From positions 1 to 64,000 of the IMG/VR virus record IMGVR_UViG_3300025425_000009: a stretch of DNA of 64,000 nucleotides. One strand, written 5' to 3'. The DNA comes from a virus. The notes under the pieces were generated by a model. The model made no database searches, was not told the DNA's origin, and worked only from the letters and a program-made list of their open reading frames with translations. Made by a program: the position numbers and the translations under genes. This document shows positions 7,689-16,959 of the stretch, in pieces; the first letter of the stretch is position 1, and every line of letters starts with the position of its first letter.

Positions 7689-7735
7689 TTGTTAACAGGT
7701 TGGTAGTGTACAATTGTTGACAACTATAATACTAT
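7689..7735 (+). promoter_or_regulatory. Composite promoter
   Basis: TTGTTAACA 7689-7697, TGTACA 7707-7712, TACTAT 7730-7735 (17-nt spacer). A TATAAT at 7725-7730 overlaps it. First promoter of the RNA repair and replication region. Confidence 0.7.
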
Positions 7736-7767
7736 ATCACTATACTAATCATAACGAAAAACGAATC

Positions 7768-8196
7768 ATGCCAAAACAATCAATGTTCATGTTTGTTCCT
7801 GAAAAGCAACTAACGAGACAGTCAAAGGAGGCTATCAAGAAAAAACAATCGGTTACAGTAGATACCAAATCTGGTGTTCTAAGATTCTCTATGGCATATG
7901 TCAGAGAGGCAAACTTAGACAGGGCGTTTATTAAACTGTATGCAGATGTTAGCACAAAAACAATTGGATGGCGTAAGGTACAAGGAGACATAAGCAGGTT
8001 GTCAGACATGAAAGACCTTAGGCAACTCAAGGTATATAAGAACAAGAAGACTGGATGTGACGTACATTGCCAGATCGGTATATCAAGTTTACTCTCAGCA
8101 ATAAACGTCAAGCCTAAGCTGTTTAGCAGAATGGAAATAAAGCAATATAAGCCCGGTGCCCTCGAAGCAGCAATTACCTACGTAACACTTAAATAG
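7768..8196 (+). CDS. Hypothetical protein, first gene of the middle operon
   Basis: 142 aa from ATG 7768. Basic and mixed alpha/beta. Not recognised. It begins the long run of genes through replication, directly behind a composite promoter. Confidence 0.65.
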   Translation: MPKQSMFMFVPEKQLTRQSKEAIKKKQSVTVDTKSGVLRFSMAYVREANLDRAFIKLYADVSTKTIGWRKVQGDISRLSDMKDLRQLKVYKNKKTGCDVHCQIGISSLLSAINVKPKLFSRMEIKQYKPGALEAAITYVTLK

Positions 8197-8199
8197 AAT

Positions 8200-8781
8200 A
8201 TGACAACAAAACTAACAAAGAAGGAAGCACACGAATTGTCTATAGTAGAATCAATTGACGAAGCAACTTCCACGTTGCCTGATGTTATTGAGACGGAGGA
8301 CGACCTGTTTGCAGCATCAGACCTTATTGTAAAGGTTAGAAGAACATTCGATGAAGTAGAAGCACGTAGAACTGCAAGAACTTCCCCAGCCAAAGAGACA
8401 ATTGATCTCATCAATGAAGACTTTAAGAAGTTCCTAGTCCCTTTGAAAGATGCGGAAGCAAAACTTAAGGCACTGATCCTGAAGTATGCTGATACTCGGA
8501 TAGAGTCAGACCTTATTACGTTAGCGGACGTGCGCAAGACAACAGGCGATGGAGAGTTAACTATCCCAATCGGTCTTAAATCAGTACCGAGTAATGGAGG
8601 TGAAATCAGGTTTAAGAAAGCGTTTTACGGTGAGGTCATAGACACTGTGTTACTCCCAGCAAAATATATGCAAGTGGACCAAAAAGCCATAGACAAACTC
8701 ATCAACGCCACAGACGGAGAGCATGAGATTCCTGGCGTGGTAATTCGTACAAAAGCTGGGTTGGCTATCTACAAAAAATAA
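8200..8781 (+). CDS. Hypothetical phage protein with helical N-terminus
   Basis: 193 aa. N-terminal 100 residues are coiled-coil-like (VEARRTARTSPAKETIDLINEDFKK), followed by a beta-rich part with FKKAFYGEVID. The pattern is reminiscent of replication-associated phage proteins of the DUF1351 type, but this is weak. Its stop overlaps the IF-1 start by one base. Confidence 0.65.
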   Translation: MTTKLTKKEAHELSIVESIDEATSTLPDVIETEDDLFAASDLIVKVRRTFDEVEARRTARTSPAKETIDLINEDFKKFLVPLKDAEAKLKALILKYADTRIESDLITLADVRKTTGDGELTIPIGLKSVPSNGGEIRFKKAFYGEVIDTVLLPAKYMQVDQKAIDKLINATDGEHEIPGVVIRTKAGLAIYKK

Positions 8782-9008
8782 TGGCTGCTTCTGAAACAGT
8801 GATTGGTCTTGTAATAGAGGCGCTGCCTAACACTCAGTTTATAGTGCAACTCAAGGATGCTACAGAGAAAAGATGCTATATAGGAGGTCGTATGAAAAGA
8901 AACAGAATTAGGGTAATGGTAGGAGATCATGTGGAGTATGTGCCAGACCATCAAGGCGAAAGCAACAGGATTATCAAGAGATTGTCAGGTAAGTCAGTAC
9001 TCAGATAA
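8781..9008 (+). CDS. infA: Translation initiation factor IF-1 homologue
   Basis: 75 aa, the normal length for IF-1. Aligns throughout with bacterial IF-1: VIEALPNTQFIVQL matches the VLEALPN/TxFxVxL block, CYIGGRMKRNRIRVMVGD matches the xISGKMRKNxIRIxxGD block, and the end has RIIKRL. This is the S1-like OB fold that binds the ribosomal A site with IF-2 and IF-3. A phage copy could bias initiation towards phage mRNAs, which lack Shine-Dalgarno sequences here. Clear assignment; the effect is inferred. Confidence 0.9.
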   Translation: MAASETVIGLVIEALPNTQFIVQLKDATEKRCYIGGRMKRNRIRVMVGDHVEYVPDHQGESNRIIKRLSGKSVLR

Positions 9009-9009
9009 T

Positions 9010-9525
9010 ATGAAAAAATACACAATAGAAAGATCCTTAACATACTCTGAAGAAGAGAAAACAGTCGAAGTAGAAATTACCAAAGAAGAAGCAGAGTTAG
9101 CACTTGCTCACTATGCACAACCCGAAGGAAGATTTGTGCCAGAGGAGGGAGATGATTACTGTTATGTAGACAGTTATGGAGGTGTATCGTGCAATACTTG
9201 GGGAAATCATGGGTCAGACAAATGGCGACTCTCCCAAAGAAATGTCTTCCGAACAGATGAAGAAGCCGAAGACCACCGAGAGTACCTTCAAGCAGTAGCA
9301 GTGATTAAAGAAAGTGCGGAGTTCTGGACTCCCGACTGGAGTGATGAGAAGCAATACAAATGGCATGGAGTATACAATCACTTTAGTAAAATCCTTAGTT
9401 CTAGCAACGATAGTATTTTCCAACGTCCAAACACAATCTACTTCGAGACAACAGAAGCACTCGTAAAGTCCCAAGAAGAACACCTAGCAGAGTGGAAGAT
9501 TTATCTTAACGTAAAAATAATATGA
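9010..9525 (+). CDS. Hypothetical phage protein
   Basis: 171 aa from ATG 9010, 1 nt after the IF-1 stop. Middle part has YVDSYGGVSCNTWGNHGSDKWR followed by RNVFRTDEEAED, a layout common in unnamed phage proteins. No catalytic motif seen. Confidence 0.65.
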   Translation: MKKYTIERSLTYSEEEKTVEVEITKEEAELALAHYAQPEGRFVPEEGDDYCYVDSYGGVSCNTWGNHGSDKWRLSQRNVFRTDEEAEDHREYLQAVAVIKESAEFWTPDWSDEKQYKWHGVYNHFSKILSSSNDSIFQRPNTIYFETTEALVKSQEEHLAEWKIYLNVKII

Positions 9526-9710
9526 ATATCCTTATGACTACATTTATGAGTTTTATAGGAGGGGTTGTAACAATGCTGATTGTAATGTGGTGGGTAAGTC
9601 TCTGGATGTATTTAACAGCGACTGATAAGTTGCCAACTCCTATAGGGGTAGGAATCGCGTTTGGTGTTCCAATTGTGTGGGCGATCTCACTAATTGTTAT
9701 CTTGACATAA
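9522..9710 (+). CDS. Small two-pass membrane protein
   Basis: 62 aa, ATGA overlap with the previous stop. Two hydrophobic helices (residues 3-30 and 42-61). Function unknown. Confidence 0.6.
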   Translation: MNILMTTFMSFIGGVVTMLIVMWWVSLWMYLTATDKLPTPIGVGIAFGVPIVWAISLIVILT

Positions 9711-9711
9711 T

Positions 9712-10779
9712 ATGCAGTCTCCTACTTACAAACAAATACTCCCTTACATAGAGAAAGGGCTTGTTAAGGAACGGTCACATCCCTGCAATCCTGCAATTAA
9801 GATATTTTGCTACACTGAAGAGTGTGTGTATTCCAAAGCCTGGGACGACATAACACTAGAATGCAGAGGGTTAATACTGAACACACTCACAGATGAGGTG
9901 ATGGCAAGACCGTTTCGTAAGTTCTTTAACTGGGGAGAACTTAGTGAAGATGAGCAGTCTCTGCTGTCCAAAGATAAACACTACTCAGTAGAAGAAAAAC
10001 TTGACGGGTCACTTGGCATCTTATACTGGTACAACGATAAACCTTGTATAGCAACCAAAGGGTCCTTTGACTCTGATCAATCTGTGTGGGCTACAGAATG
10101 GTTTAGACAGAACATCAACTATTCCTACATGCCTGGGAGAACAGAGCTGTTTGAGATAATATACCCGGAAAACAGGATTGTTGTGAACTACCCAGAGTCA
10201 GGACTGTCGCACCTTGCAACCATACAAAAAGACACAGGCAACACTGTCATATCAGAACCAATTGTAGGCTGCAAAACCAGAGCTCTATGTGATGTCTTAC
10301 CAATCGATGCGTTATGCAAACAGGACAAGGACAACGCTGAAGGGTATGTCCTTTACTTTCATGAAACCGGAACAAGAGTTAAGGTCAAATTCCCTAACTA
10401 TGTGGAGAAGCATATGCATGTAACAGGGCTGTCTACTAAGATGATATGGCGTGCCATGTGCAAGTACGATGGTGAGTTGATGAACGTACGTGTGGTTGAC
10501 ATACTCCATGACATACCTGACGAGTTGCATGACTGGGCTGACTCTGTGGTCAAAGACATATGCATGGATTATTATGTAGTGCTAAAAACGGTTATATCTG
10601 AGTTGGCACCTCATGAAAAAGTCATGGCTACCAAGTCTAGAAAAGACATTGCAGAAGTAGTAATGTCAACCACTTACCCAGGACTTGGATTCATGTGGGT
10701 TGACCTCAAAGCAAAGCAGCTTGACAAACAAATCATGAGAACGATAGAGCCGCACGGTAGCAAAACGTTTAAGTATTAA
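9712..10779 (+). CDS. RNA ligase, T4 Rnl1-like
   Basis: 355 aa. Nucleotidyltransferase motif I is EEKLDGS with Lys96 as the adenylated lysine. ECRGLILN upstream is the conserved RG element, ELFEIIYPENRIVV is motif IIIa-like, AEGYVLYF is motif IV and VKVKF is motif V. Size fits T4 RNA ligase 1. Rnl1 seals tRNAs cut by anticodon nucleases after end healing by Pnkp. A Pnkp homologue lies two genes downstream and 22 tRNAs lie in the window. Confidence 0.88.
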   Translation: MQSPTYKQILPYIEKGLVKERSHPCNPAIKIFCYTEECVYSKAWDDITLECRGLILNTLTDEVMARPFRKFFNWGELSEDEQSLLSKDKHYSVEEKLDGSLGILYWYNDKPCIATKGSFDSDQSVWATEWFRQNINYSYMPGRTELFEIIYPENRIVVNYPESGLSHLATIQKDTGNTVISEPIVGCKTRALCDVLPIDALCKQDKDNAEGYVLYFHETGTRVKVKFPNYVEKHMHVTGLSTKMIWRAMCKYDGELMNVRVVDILHDIPDELHDWADSVVKDICMDYYVVLKTVISELAPHEKVMATKSRKDIAEVVMSTTYPGLGFMWVDLKAKQLDKQIMRTIEPHGSKTFKY

Positions 10780-10789
10780 CATCATCATT

Positions 10790-10993
10790 ATGCAACAAAC
10801 ATCATCAACAAGCACAGGATTCCTTTCTATTTTATCAATTTTATTCATCGGTCTAAAACTCGGCGGTGTTATCACTTGGTCTTGGTGGTGGGTACTTGCT
10901 CCGTTATGGGGAGGGATGGCACTGCTGCTTGCCATAATTGCAGTTGTCATTGTTGTACTAGGAATTATTAGTGTTGTAAAGAAATCACGATAG
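10790..10993 (+). CDS. Transmembrane protein, Fragile-X-F-associated type
   Basis: 67 aa. GFLSILSILFIGLKLGGVITWSWWWVLAPLWGG matches the short two-helix phage proteins usually annotated as transmembrane Fragile-X-F protein. Both helices are clear (residues 10-30 and 36-62). Role unknown. Confidence 0.7.
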   Translation: MQQTSSTSTGFLSILSILFIGLKLGGVITWSWWWVLAPLWGGMALLLAIIAVVIVVLGIISVVKKSR

Positions 10994-10994
10994 T

Positions 10995-11135
10995 ATGACA
11001 GACACAGACAAAGCAAGAAAGGTTGCTGCTATTATAGATCTCATCCACCCGTCCAACGAAGGTGATTGGGTAGAACATATAGACTGCTCCTACAGCGAAT
11101 TTATAGACTTAATAAACGAATTATGGCAAAACTAG
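10995..11135 (+). CDS. Small acidic hypothetical protein
   Basis: 46 aa (MTDTDKARKVAAIID to FIDLINELWQN). Overlaps the start of the kinase gene by 13 nt. Unknown function, supported by operon spacing. Confidence 0.5.
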   Translation: MTDTDKARKVAAIIDLIHPSNEGDWVEHIDCSYSEFIDLINELWQN

Positions 11136-12040
11136 TAATGACAAAAGGGCTGCCTAGATCAGGTAAATCAACATGGGCAAAGGACTATGTGCTTCGGTCA
11201 GGCAACGCAGTAAGGGTGAACAAGGACGACCTACGTGCAATGCTCCATGCTGGTAAATGGAGTCAGCAAAATGAAAGACTGACCAGGCATGCAGAAAAAG
11301 CCATGGTGATAGCCATGCTTAACAAAGGCAAATCTGTGGTGGTAGATAACACCCATATGCCAGAAAAGTATGAGGTTGAATGGAAAGCTGTTGCAGAGGA
11401 GTGCGGTGCAACCTTTGCAATTGAGAGGTTTGACGAAGCCGACCTACGTGTTCTTGCCAAACGAGATTATAACAGTGATTCTAGAAGAGGTATCAACATT
11501 ATCACAGACACTGCTCTTGTGTTTGACAAGATACACTTCGAAGATGACAGCCTTATCATCTGTGACATAGACGGCACCATAGCAAACTGCGAGCATAGAC
11601 GAAAGTATGCCAGCGGTGATACAAAAAACTGGGACACATTCTTTAAGTTGGCACCACAAGACACACTGATAGCCAACACAGACCTCATGCTTAAGGAGTA
11701 TATGGCACAAGGAAAACATATTATGTTTGTGTCTGCCCGACCAGAGCACTGCAGGCAAGACACAGAAAGTTGGCTGTCAGACAACGGCTGGCTAAACAAG
11801 TTTTCTAAGTCTGCAGAACTTGCCAATGAATCAAAGGTGCAGCATCACTGCTACTTTGGACTGCTCATGAGAAGTGACGGCGACAGCAGGGACGACACTG
11901 TTGTTAAACAGCAAATTCTTGACAGGATGCTTAAAAAAGAGTGGATCCACACTGTGATAGATGATAGACCAAAGATAGTAAGGATGTGGCAGGACAATGG
12001 GGTGCCTGTCATAGATGTAGGAAATGGTATAGAATTCTAA
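11123..12040 (+). CDS. pseT: Polynucleotide kinase-phosphatase (T4 Pnkp-like)
   Basis: 305 aa from ATG 11123. N-terminal kinase with P-loop GLPRSGKST (residues 9-17). The linker is followed by an HAD phosphatase with DIDGT (Asp148, Asp150) and VSARPEHCR. This two-domain order and length match T4 PseT/Pnkp, which removes 2',3'-cyclic or 3'-phosphates and phosphorylates 5'-OH ends. With the ligase at 9712 it forms a complete break-repair pair for cleaved tRNA. Confidence 0.9.
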   Translation: MAKLVMTKGLPRSGKSTWAKDYVLRSGNAVRVNKDDLRAMLHAGKWSQQNERLTRHAEKAMVIAMLNKGKSVVVDNTHMPEKYEVEWKAVAEECGATFAIERFDEADLRVLAKRDYNSDSRRGINIITDTALVFDKIHFEDDSLIICDIDGTIANCEHRRKYASGDTKNWDTFFKLAPQDTLIANTDLMLKEYMAQGKHIMFVSARPEHCRQDTESWLSDNGWLNKFSKSAELANESKVQHHCYFGLLMRSDGDSRDDTVVKQQILDRMLKKEWIHTVIDDRPKIVRMWQDNGVPVIDVGNGIEF

Positions 12041-12042
12041 TT

Positions 12043-13734
12043 ATGAAAGTTGAATTAGCAAGAACAAGACTAAAGGTGTCACTGCCATATAATGAGCACC
12101 TCGTTGCCATGATTGCCCAGGTGCCTGGTAGAACTTTTAACAAGAAGTCCAAGACATGGTCTGTACCAGTGGTACATGTTAAAGATGTTGTAGAAGCGCT
12201 TGGCCCATTCGGTTGCGAGTTTAGCGACAAGGTTGTGGAACTTTATAGAGATCAAGTCAAGTTCTTTCAAAAAATAACAAGACTAAAGGAAGGTAGATTC
12301 ACAGAAGTGGAGACCCAGCTTCTTGACAAAACAGACATTCCTATGTATGCATACCAACGAAGAGGTGCTGGGTTCATGTGTGCAGTAAATGGCCTGCTAG
12401 GTGACCAGCCTGGGTTAGGTAAAACAATACAAGTGATTGCAGGAACTCAACTTAAGCAATCAAAGAAGGTCCTTATTTTCTGCCCTAGCGTCATAAGATC
12501 AACATGGGAGGAGGAACTTCAAAAGTGGTCCCCTGACTCAACGTTTGTTGTGGTGAAAGGAAACCCTAAGCAAAGGCTTGCCCTTTACAAAACAGATGTC
12601 ACATACTATATATTGAACTATGAACTTGTTCTTAGGGATCTACCAATTCTCAAAAGCATGGAGTGGGACGACATCGTATGTGACGAATCAACAGTGCTAG
12701 CCAACCATACAGCAAAAACAACCAAAGCCATTAAGAAGCTAAAGCCTCTCCGTAAAACAGCAATGACAGGTACACCATTGAGTAATAAGCCAGACGATCT
12801 GTGGTCACCTATGGATTGGCTGCAGCCTGGCTTACTTGGGTCGTACCTTGAGTTTGTGGAGAAGTACTGTACCACAAACAGGTATGGATCAGTTGCTGGG
12901 TACAAGAATCTTGACAAGTTAAGCAAGATCATAGAACCATACATGCTCCGCAGACTTAAGTCCGAAGTGCTCAAGGATCTACCTCCTAAGATATACAAGA
13001 ATATTAGGGTAGACTTCACCTCTGAGGAAAGAAGAATGTACGACAACTTTGAGAACGCTCTAACTGATGAACTTAAGTTGCAAGGGGTGGACAATACAAG
13101 AAATCTTAACTCAGCGTTGGTTAAAATGACAAGACTTTCGCAGTTGGCAGATTCAGGTGAGCTTGTGACAGGTGAAAAGCATGGGTCTAAGCTAGACGGT
13201 CTGAAGTCGTTGCTTGCTATATTGTTGGAAGACCCTGATACAAAAACAATAATATTCACAGGGTATGCAGCGATGGCCAAAATACTGGAAAGGGAGCTAA
13301 CCAAGTACAACCCACTCTGTATTGCAGGTTATGTAAATGACGATGACAGAACAAAAAACAGGCACACATTTCAAGAAGACAACAAGCATCAGATCATGAT
13401 AATGACCTCAGCAGGTAACATGGGACTTAACCTCCAGCGTGCTTCAAGTGTAATTCACTATGATCTGCCATGGTCGATCTCAGGTGCCGAACAGAGGGAA
13501 GACAGGGCACATAGGAATGGGCAAACTGGATCTGTGGTTGTGTACAGGATGCTTGTAAAGGACACAATAGATGAGTACAAGCTGTTCAAACTGCAAGGCA
13601 AGAAAAACTACTCTGACACAGTCCTAGGTGACAAGGCAGTTGACACCTCAGGAAGTGAGGTTGACGTTGACTCACTGAACGCGGAGTCCTACATGGAGTG
13701 GTGTACAAAGGTAACCAAGCGTGATAATATATAA
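12043..13734 (+). CDS. SNF2-family helicase (SMARCAL1-like)
   Basis: 563 aa from ATG 12043. N-terminal part (RTFNKKSKTWSVPV) looks like a HARP-type segment. Walker A is DQPGLGKT, motif II is CDESTVLAN (DEST in place of DEAH), and the C-terminal RecA-like domain ends in QREDRAHRNGQTG (motif VI). This is a double-stranded DNA translocase of the annealing/fork-remodelling type, common in phage replication regions. Likely acts in fork repair or recombination, like T4 UvsW in role. Confidence 0.85.
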   Translation: MKVELARTRLKVSLPYNEHLVAMIAQVPGRTFNKKSKTWSVPVVHVKDVVEALGPFGCEFSDKVVELYRDQVKFFQKITRLKEGRFTEVETQLLDKTDIPMYAYQRRGAGFMCAVNGLLGDQPGLGKTIQVIAGTQLKQSKKVLIFCPSVIRSTWEEELQKWSPDSTFVVVKGNPKQRLALYKTDVTYYILNYELVLRDLPILKSMEWDDIVCDESTVLANHTAKTTKAIKKLKPLRKTAMTGTPLSNKPDDLWSPMDWLQPGLLGSYLEFVEKYCTTNRYGSVAGYKNLDKLSKIIEPYMLRRLKSEVLKDLPPKIYKNIRVDFTSEERRMYDNFENALTDELKLQGVDNTRNLNSALVKMTRLSQLADSGELVTGEKHGSKLDGLKSLLAILLEDPDTKTIIFTGYAAMAKILERELTKYNPLCIAGYVNDDDRTKNRHTFQEDNKHQIMIMTSAGNMGLNLQRASSVIHYDLPWSISGAEQREDRAHRNGQTGSVVVYRMLVKDTIDEYKLFKLQGKKNYSDTVLGDKAVDTSGSEVDVDSLNAESYMEWCTKVTKRDNI

Positions 13735-13745
13735 CTACTTAAATC

Positions 13746-14165
13746 ATGATTAACTACACAACAATGACTGACTCATTAAGCGACAAGATGTTAGTTGAGG
13801 AGCTACAACTTGCCACAGTGCAAGGACGCAGAACACAGCGGTGGAAAGACATTCTACTAGAGATTAACGAATGTTTTGCTGCAGCGAAGGACAACAGAAG
13901 AAGCACACCTTTGGTTAGATCCAAGAATACAAAAAAAGATGCAGACCTAACTGTATCAGCCAGAGTGTTTTGGCTCCATGGTGTAGGGGAGGACGGCATC
14001 ATAACGCTGTTCAGATCTTACAAGACATGGCGAACATACATATCTAAAGAGTATGCACACATCTTCAAACCTACTGCGGTGGGGACAGGCCCAGGCAGAC
14101 GGTATTATCTAAAAACGTACAGCATTGCAGACTTCGTGTATCTATTCGAAACTAATCAACTTTAA
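13746..14165 (+). CDS. Hypothetical replication-region protein
   Basis: 139 aa. C-terminal half has a winged-helix-like pattern (FRSYKTWRTYISKEYAHIFKP, then GRRYYLKTYSIADFVYLFE) that could bind DNA. Not assigned to a family. Confidence 0.55.
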   Translation: MINYTTMTDSLSDKMLVEELQLATVQGRRTQRWKDILLEINECFAAAKDNRRSTPLVRSKNTKKDADLTVSARVFWLHGVGEDGIITLFRSYKTWRTYISKEYAHIFKPTAVGTGPGRRYYLKTYSIADFVYLFETNQL

Positions 14166-14168
14166 ACA

Positions 14169-14879
14169 ATGACTAAAGTCAAGGCATCACAACATCAAAT
14201 ACTGGCACTATCGGTTGACAAGGCAGAGTCAATAGAAATTGGTCTGGATCATGCAGTTGTTCTGCATTGGCTTAGGCAGGAGACAACTCTGTCTAAGTTA
14301 GTGAGTGAAGGCTCTAGTGTGCAGAACAGTCAGTGTATAGCAATAACACCTGAGATGGTTACACTCTTCTTTCCTATGTTTACTCCAGGCAGAACTCATG
14401 GGATATTACACAACCTTGCTCTCAAATTCAAAAAAATACATTTGGTTAAGTCTCACTCAAGGTTGTACGTATCCATGGCCAAGGACAAGCCTGCAGACTT
14501 TAAACCTGCAAAAAAGAAAACAGAGATAGTAGTAAAGGAGGATGTGACCTACACTACAGAAACCGGAGACAAGGTGACAGTGCCTGAAACCAAGTTTATA
14601 GCTACTATAATAGATGCGTTTAGCACCGTCAACCCTCGGTATGCAGACTTCTTCTCTAGGAAAGGTGAGCGTGAGTCAATATCAGTAATGTTAACTCAGT
14701 ACACAGCGGATAAGATACTACAAATGGTGTCTGTGCTGCCTACTACTAACAATATGCAGTGGGCACCTATTATTACAACCCCTAGGGAGTTGTATAACAA
14801 AGGCAACAAGCTTATAATATTCATGAATAGACTTAAGGCCGAGGAAGATGGAAAGGACACCATAGAGGTACTCCTATAA
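14169..14879 (+). CDS. Putative replisome organiser or helicase loader
   Basis: 236 aa. N-terminal helical part fits a winged-helix domain (ALSVDKAESIEIGLDHAVVLHWL, KKIHLVKSHSRLYVSM), then a linker. The C-terminus (ITTPRELYNKGNKLIIFMNRLK) resembles the conserved end of phage replisome-organiser proteins that load the helicase. It lies just upstream of the primase-helicase, which supports this. Inference is moderate. Confidence 0.5.
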   Translation: MTKVKASQHQILALSVDKAESIEIGLDHAVVLHWLRQETTLSKLVSEGSSVQNSQCIAITPEMVTLFFPMFTPGRTHGILHNLALKFKKIHLVKSHSRLYVSMAKDKPADFKPAKKKTEIVVKEDVTYTTETGDKVTVPETKFIATIIDAFSTVNPRYADFFSRKGERESISVMLTQYTADKILQMVSVLPTTNNMQWAPIITTPRELYNKGNKLIIFMNRLKAEEDGKDTIEVLL

Positions 14880-14880
14880 T

Positions 14881-15162
14881 ATGACATACTTACTTAAATC
14901 AACAATAGGCGTATCATTTCTGATTGACGAAGATGAGATAGCTTTGATCAGGTCAGCAAAAGATGATCACTTCATCTTCTTTAGAAACGGCGCTGTCAAG
15001 AAGAAGTTAGTAGGTACAATCACAGAGTATACATCACCTCAGGACCCAGTCCTTAGATTATCAACTGAAACAAAAGAACAATACGAAGTTCGGAAACGAG
15101 AAGCCAAACTGCCAGACATTTTCGAAAACAGTAGGAGTTCCAAAGTTCGTAACATCAACTAG
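14881..15162 (+). CDS. Hypothetical protein
   Basis: 93 aa, 1 nt after the previous gene and 1 nt before the primase-helicase. Beta-rich start (FLIDEDEIALIRSAKDDHFIFFRNG), basic C-terminus. Not recognised. Confidence 0.6.
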   Translation: MTYLLKSTIGVSFLIDEDEIALIRSAKDDHFIFFRNGAVKKKLVGTITEYTSPQDPVLRLSTETKEQYEVRKREAKLPDIFENSRSSKVRNIN

Positions 15163-15163
15163 T

Positions 15164-16879
15164 ATGTCAAAGGTCAAAGAGTTCTTAGACAGTCAGGACG
15201 TAGATTACAAAACAGTACCAGGTGGGGAGTTGATTTTAGAAGTGTGTCCAGTGTGTGGCAAGGAAAACAAATTTTATGTAAACGCTGAAACAGGGCTACA
15301 TGATTGCAAGATATGCGGTCATAAAGGAAACCTGTTTAAGCTCAAATCTCTATATGGTGTGATAGAAGGTGTTAGTTCTGCTAGAGACCTGATAGGGTCG
15401 TCCTTTAAACCCATGGACATTGCAGTACTTGAATCCCTGGAAACAGCACTATGGGAAGACACACAGGCACTCAACTATCTAAGAGGCCGTGGGTTAACTG
15501 ATGCAACCATCAAGCATTTCAGGATTGGGTACGAACAAACTCTAGGCGGGCATTGGATTGCCATACCTCATATACAGGACGGTAAGCTGTGGAACGTTAA
15601 GTACAGGGAGTTTGTTGGCAAGAAGGCGTTTAGGCGTGTGCAAGGGCAGCCTACTGTCTTGTACAACATTGATGGTGTAGATTATAGTAAAGGCGGTCTT
15701 GTCGCTGCTGAAGGTGAATTTGATGTGATGGCTGCTTGGCAGATGGGCGTGACAAACACCGTAGGACTAACAGGAGGAGCTAAAACATTTAAACCAGAGT
15801 GGCTTAGTGTGTTTGCACAGTTTAACAAGGTGTACACATGTCTTGACTCTGATCAAACCGGGCAGGAAGGAGCAAAGAAGGTTGCTGAAATAATAGGGTT
15901 AAAGAAAACAAGGAATGTTGAGCTACCAACTAACGATATAAATGACTATCTCAATGATGCAACTACATCTCCTGCTGACTTTAAAAACCTGCTTGGGCAG
16001 GCTAAGCAATTTGAAATAGATTACATCGGTACATCTGCTGATATTGTAGGCCAACTAGATGATTGGTTCTCAGGGGAGGACACTGCACTTCGTGGTCTTG
16101 AGACAGGGCTTCCTCAATTTGATGCGTTAACAAAAGGACTCAAGGATCAAGACCTTATCATTCTGTCAGGGGATTCAGGTGTAGGTAAGACAACGCTGTG
16201 TCTTAACATCATTCATGAGATAATGGACAGAGGTAACGCTGCGTTTGGCTTCTTTCTTGAAGGGCAAATACCATATTACTTCACCCGTATGATTGGTGCA
16301 CCTCTTGGTCTAGAATACAATGAGTTAAACAACGACCCTGAAGTGTATGAAGACATAAAGAGTGCTGCAGCGGAACTACCACTGTACTACTACAGCGGGT
16401 CCCAAGGCGGGCTGACCCTGGACATAATAAAAGACATCATTCCGATGGTTGTAAGGCTTTACGATATCAAGGTCATCTTCATTGATAACCTCCAGAAACT
16501 TGTTCGTGGGTCAGACACAATGTATTACCAGCGGTTAGGAGATACTGTGTCAGCACTTAAAGATTTAAGTGTAGACAACAACATACCTATCGTTCTTATC
16601 TCTCACATCACTAAAATAGATGAGACCAAGAAGGTCATTACTATGCATGATGTGAAAGGGTCATCTACGATATATCAGGATGCTGACATATTCGCTATCT
16701 TCCAGGCAATCAAAGATGAGTTCTACTTGTCTATTGATAAAAACAGAATGGGGGAAGGAGGCATACACATACCAATGAACGCAGATAAGCGACTTGGCTT
16801 GTTTAAAGAGCTTGACGGGGAGGCAGTCAAAACAGAAGACATGGGCTCACAGGTGCCTAGGTCTAGGGCAGCCGATTAA
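15164..16879 (+). CDS. Bifunctional primase-helicase (T7 gp4/Twinkle-like)
   Basis: 571 aa. N-terminal zinc finger CPVCG...CKICG (residues about 28-56), TOPRIM with EGEFDVMAA and CLDSDQTG, then a DnaB-type helicase with Walker A SGDSGVGKT and IFIDNLQKL as Walker B. Primes lagging-strand synthesis and unwinds the fork. It closes this transcription unit; the next gene has its own promoter. Confidence 0.9.
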   Translation: MSKVKEFLDSQDVDYKTVPGGELILEVCPVCGKENKFYVNAETGLHDCKICGHKGNLFKLKSLYGVIEGVSSARDLIGSSFKPMDIAVLESLETALWEDTQALNYLRGRGLTDATIKHFRIGYEQTLGGHWIAIPHIQDGKLWNVKYREFVGKKAFRRVQGQPTVLYNIDGVDYSKGGLVAAEGEFDVMAAWQMGVTNTVGLTGGAKTFKPEWLSVFAQFNKVYTCLDSDQTGQEGAKKVAEIIGLKKTRNVELPTNDINDYLNDATTSPADFKNLLGQAKQFEIDYIGTSADIVGQLDDWFSGEDTALRGLETGLPQFDALTKGLKDQDLIILSGDSGVGKTTLCLNIIHEIMDRGNAAFGFFLEGQIPYYFTRMIGAPLGLEYNELNNDPEVYEDIKSAAAELPLYYYSGSQGGLTLDIIKDIIPMVVRLYDIKVIFIDNLQKLVRGSDTMYYQRLGDTVSALKDLSVDNNIPIVLISHITKIDETKKVITMHDVKGSSTIYQDADIFAIFQAIKDEFYLSIDKNRMGEGGIHIPMNADKRLGLFKELDGEAVKTEDMGSQVPRSRAAD

Positions 16880-16886
16880 AAAAAAG

Positions 16887-16932
16887 TTGTTAACAGGCAG
16901 GCGTTGTACATTTGCACACAGGGTGATACTAT
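16887..16932 (+). promoter_or_regulatory. Composite promoter
   Basis: TTGTTAACA 16887-16895, TGTACA 16905-16910, TACTAT 16927-16932. Starts 7 nt after the primase-helicase stop and drives the recombination block. Confidence 0.75.
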
Positions 16933-16959
16933 TATAGGATAATACTAACGAAAACGCGC

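Noticed and set aside
12618-13310. 230-codon minus-strand ORF inside the SNF2 helicase
   Set aside because: The plus-strand frame has intact helicase motifs across this region. The antisense frame is a shadow with no recognisable domain.
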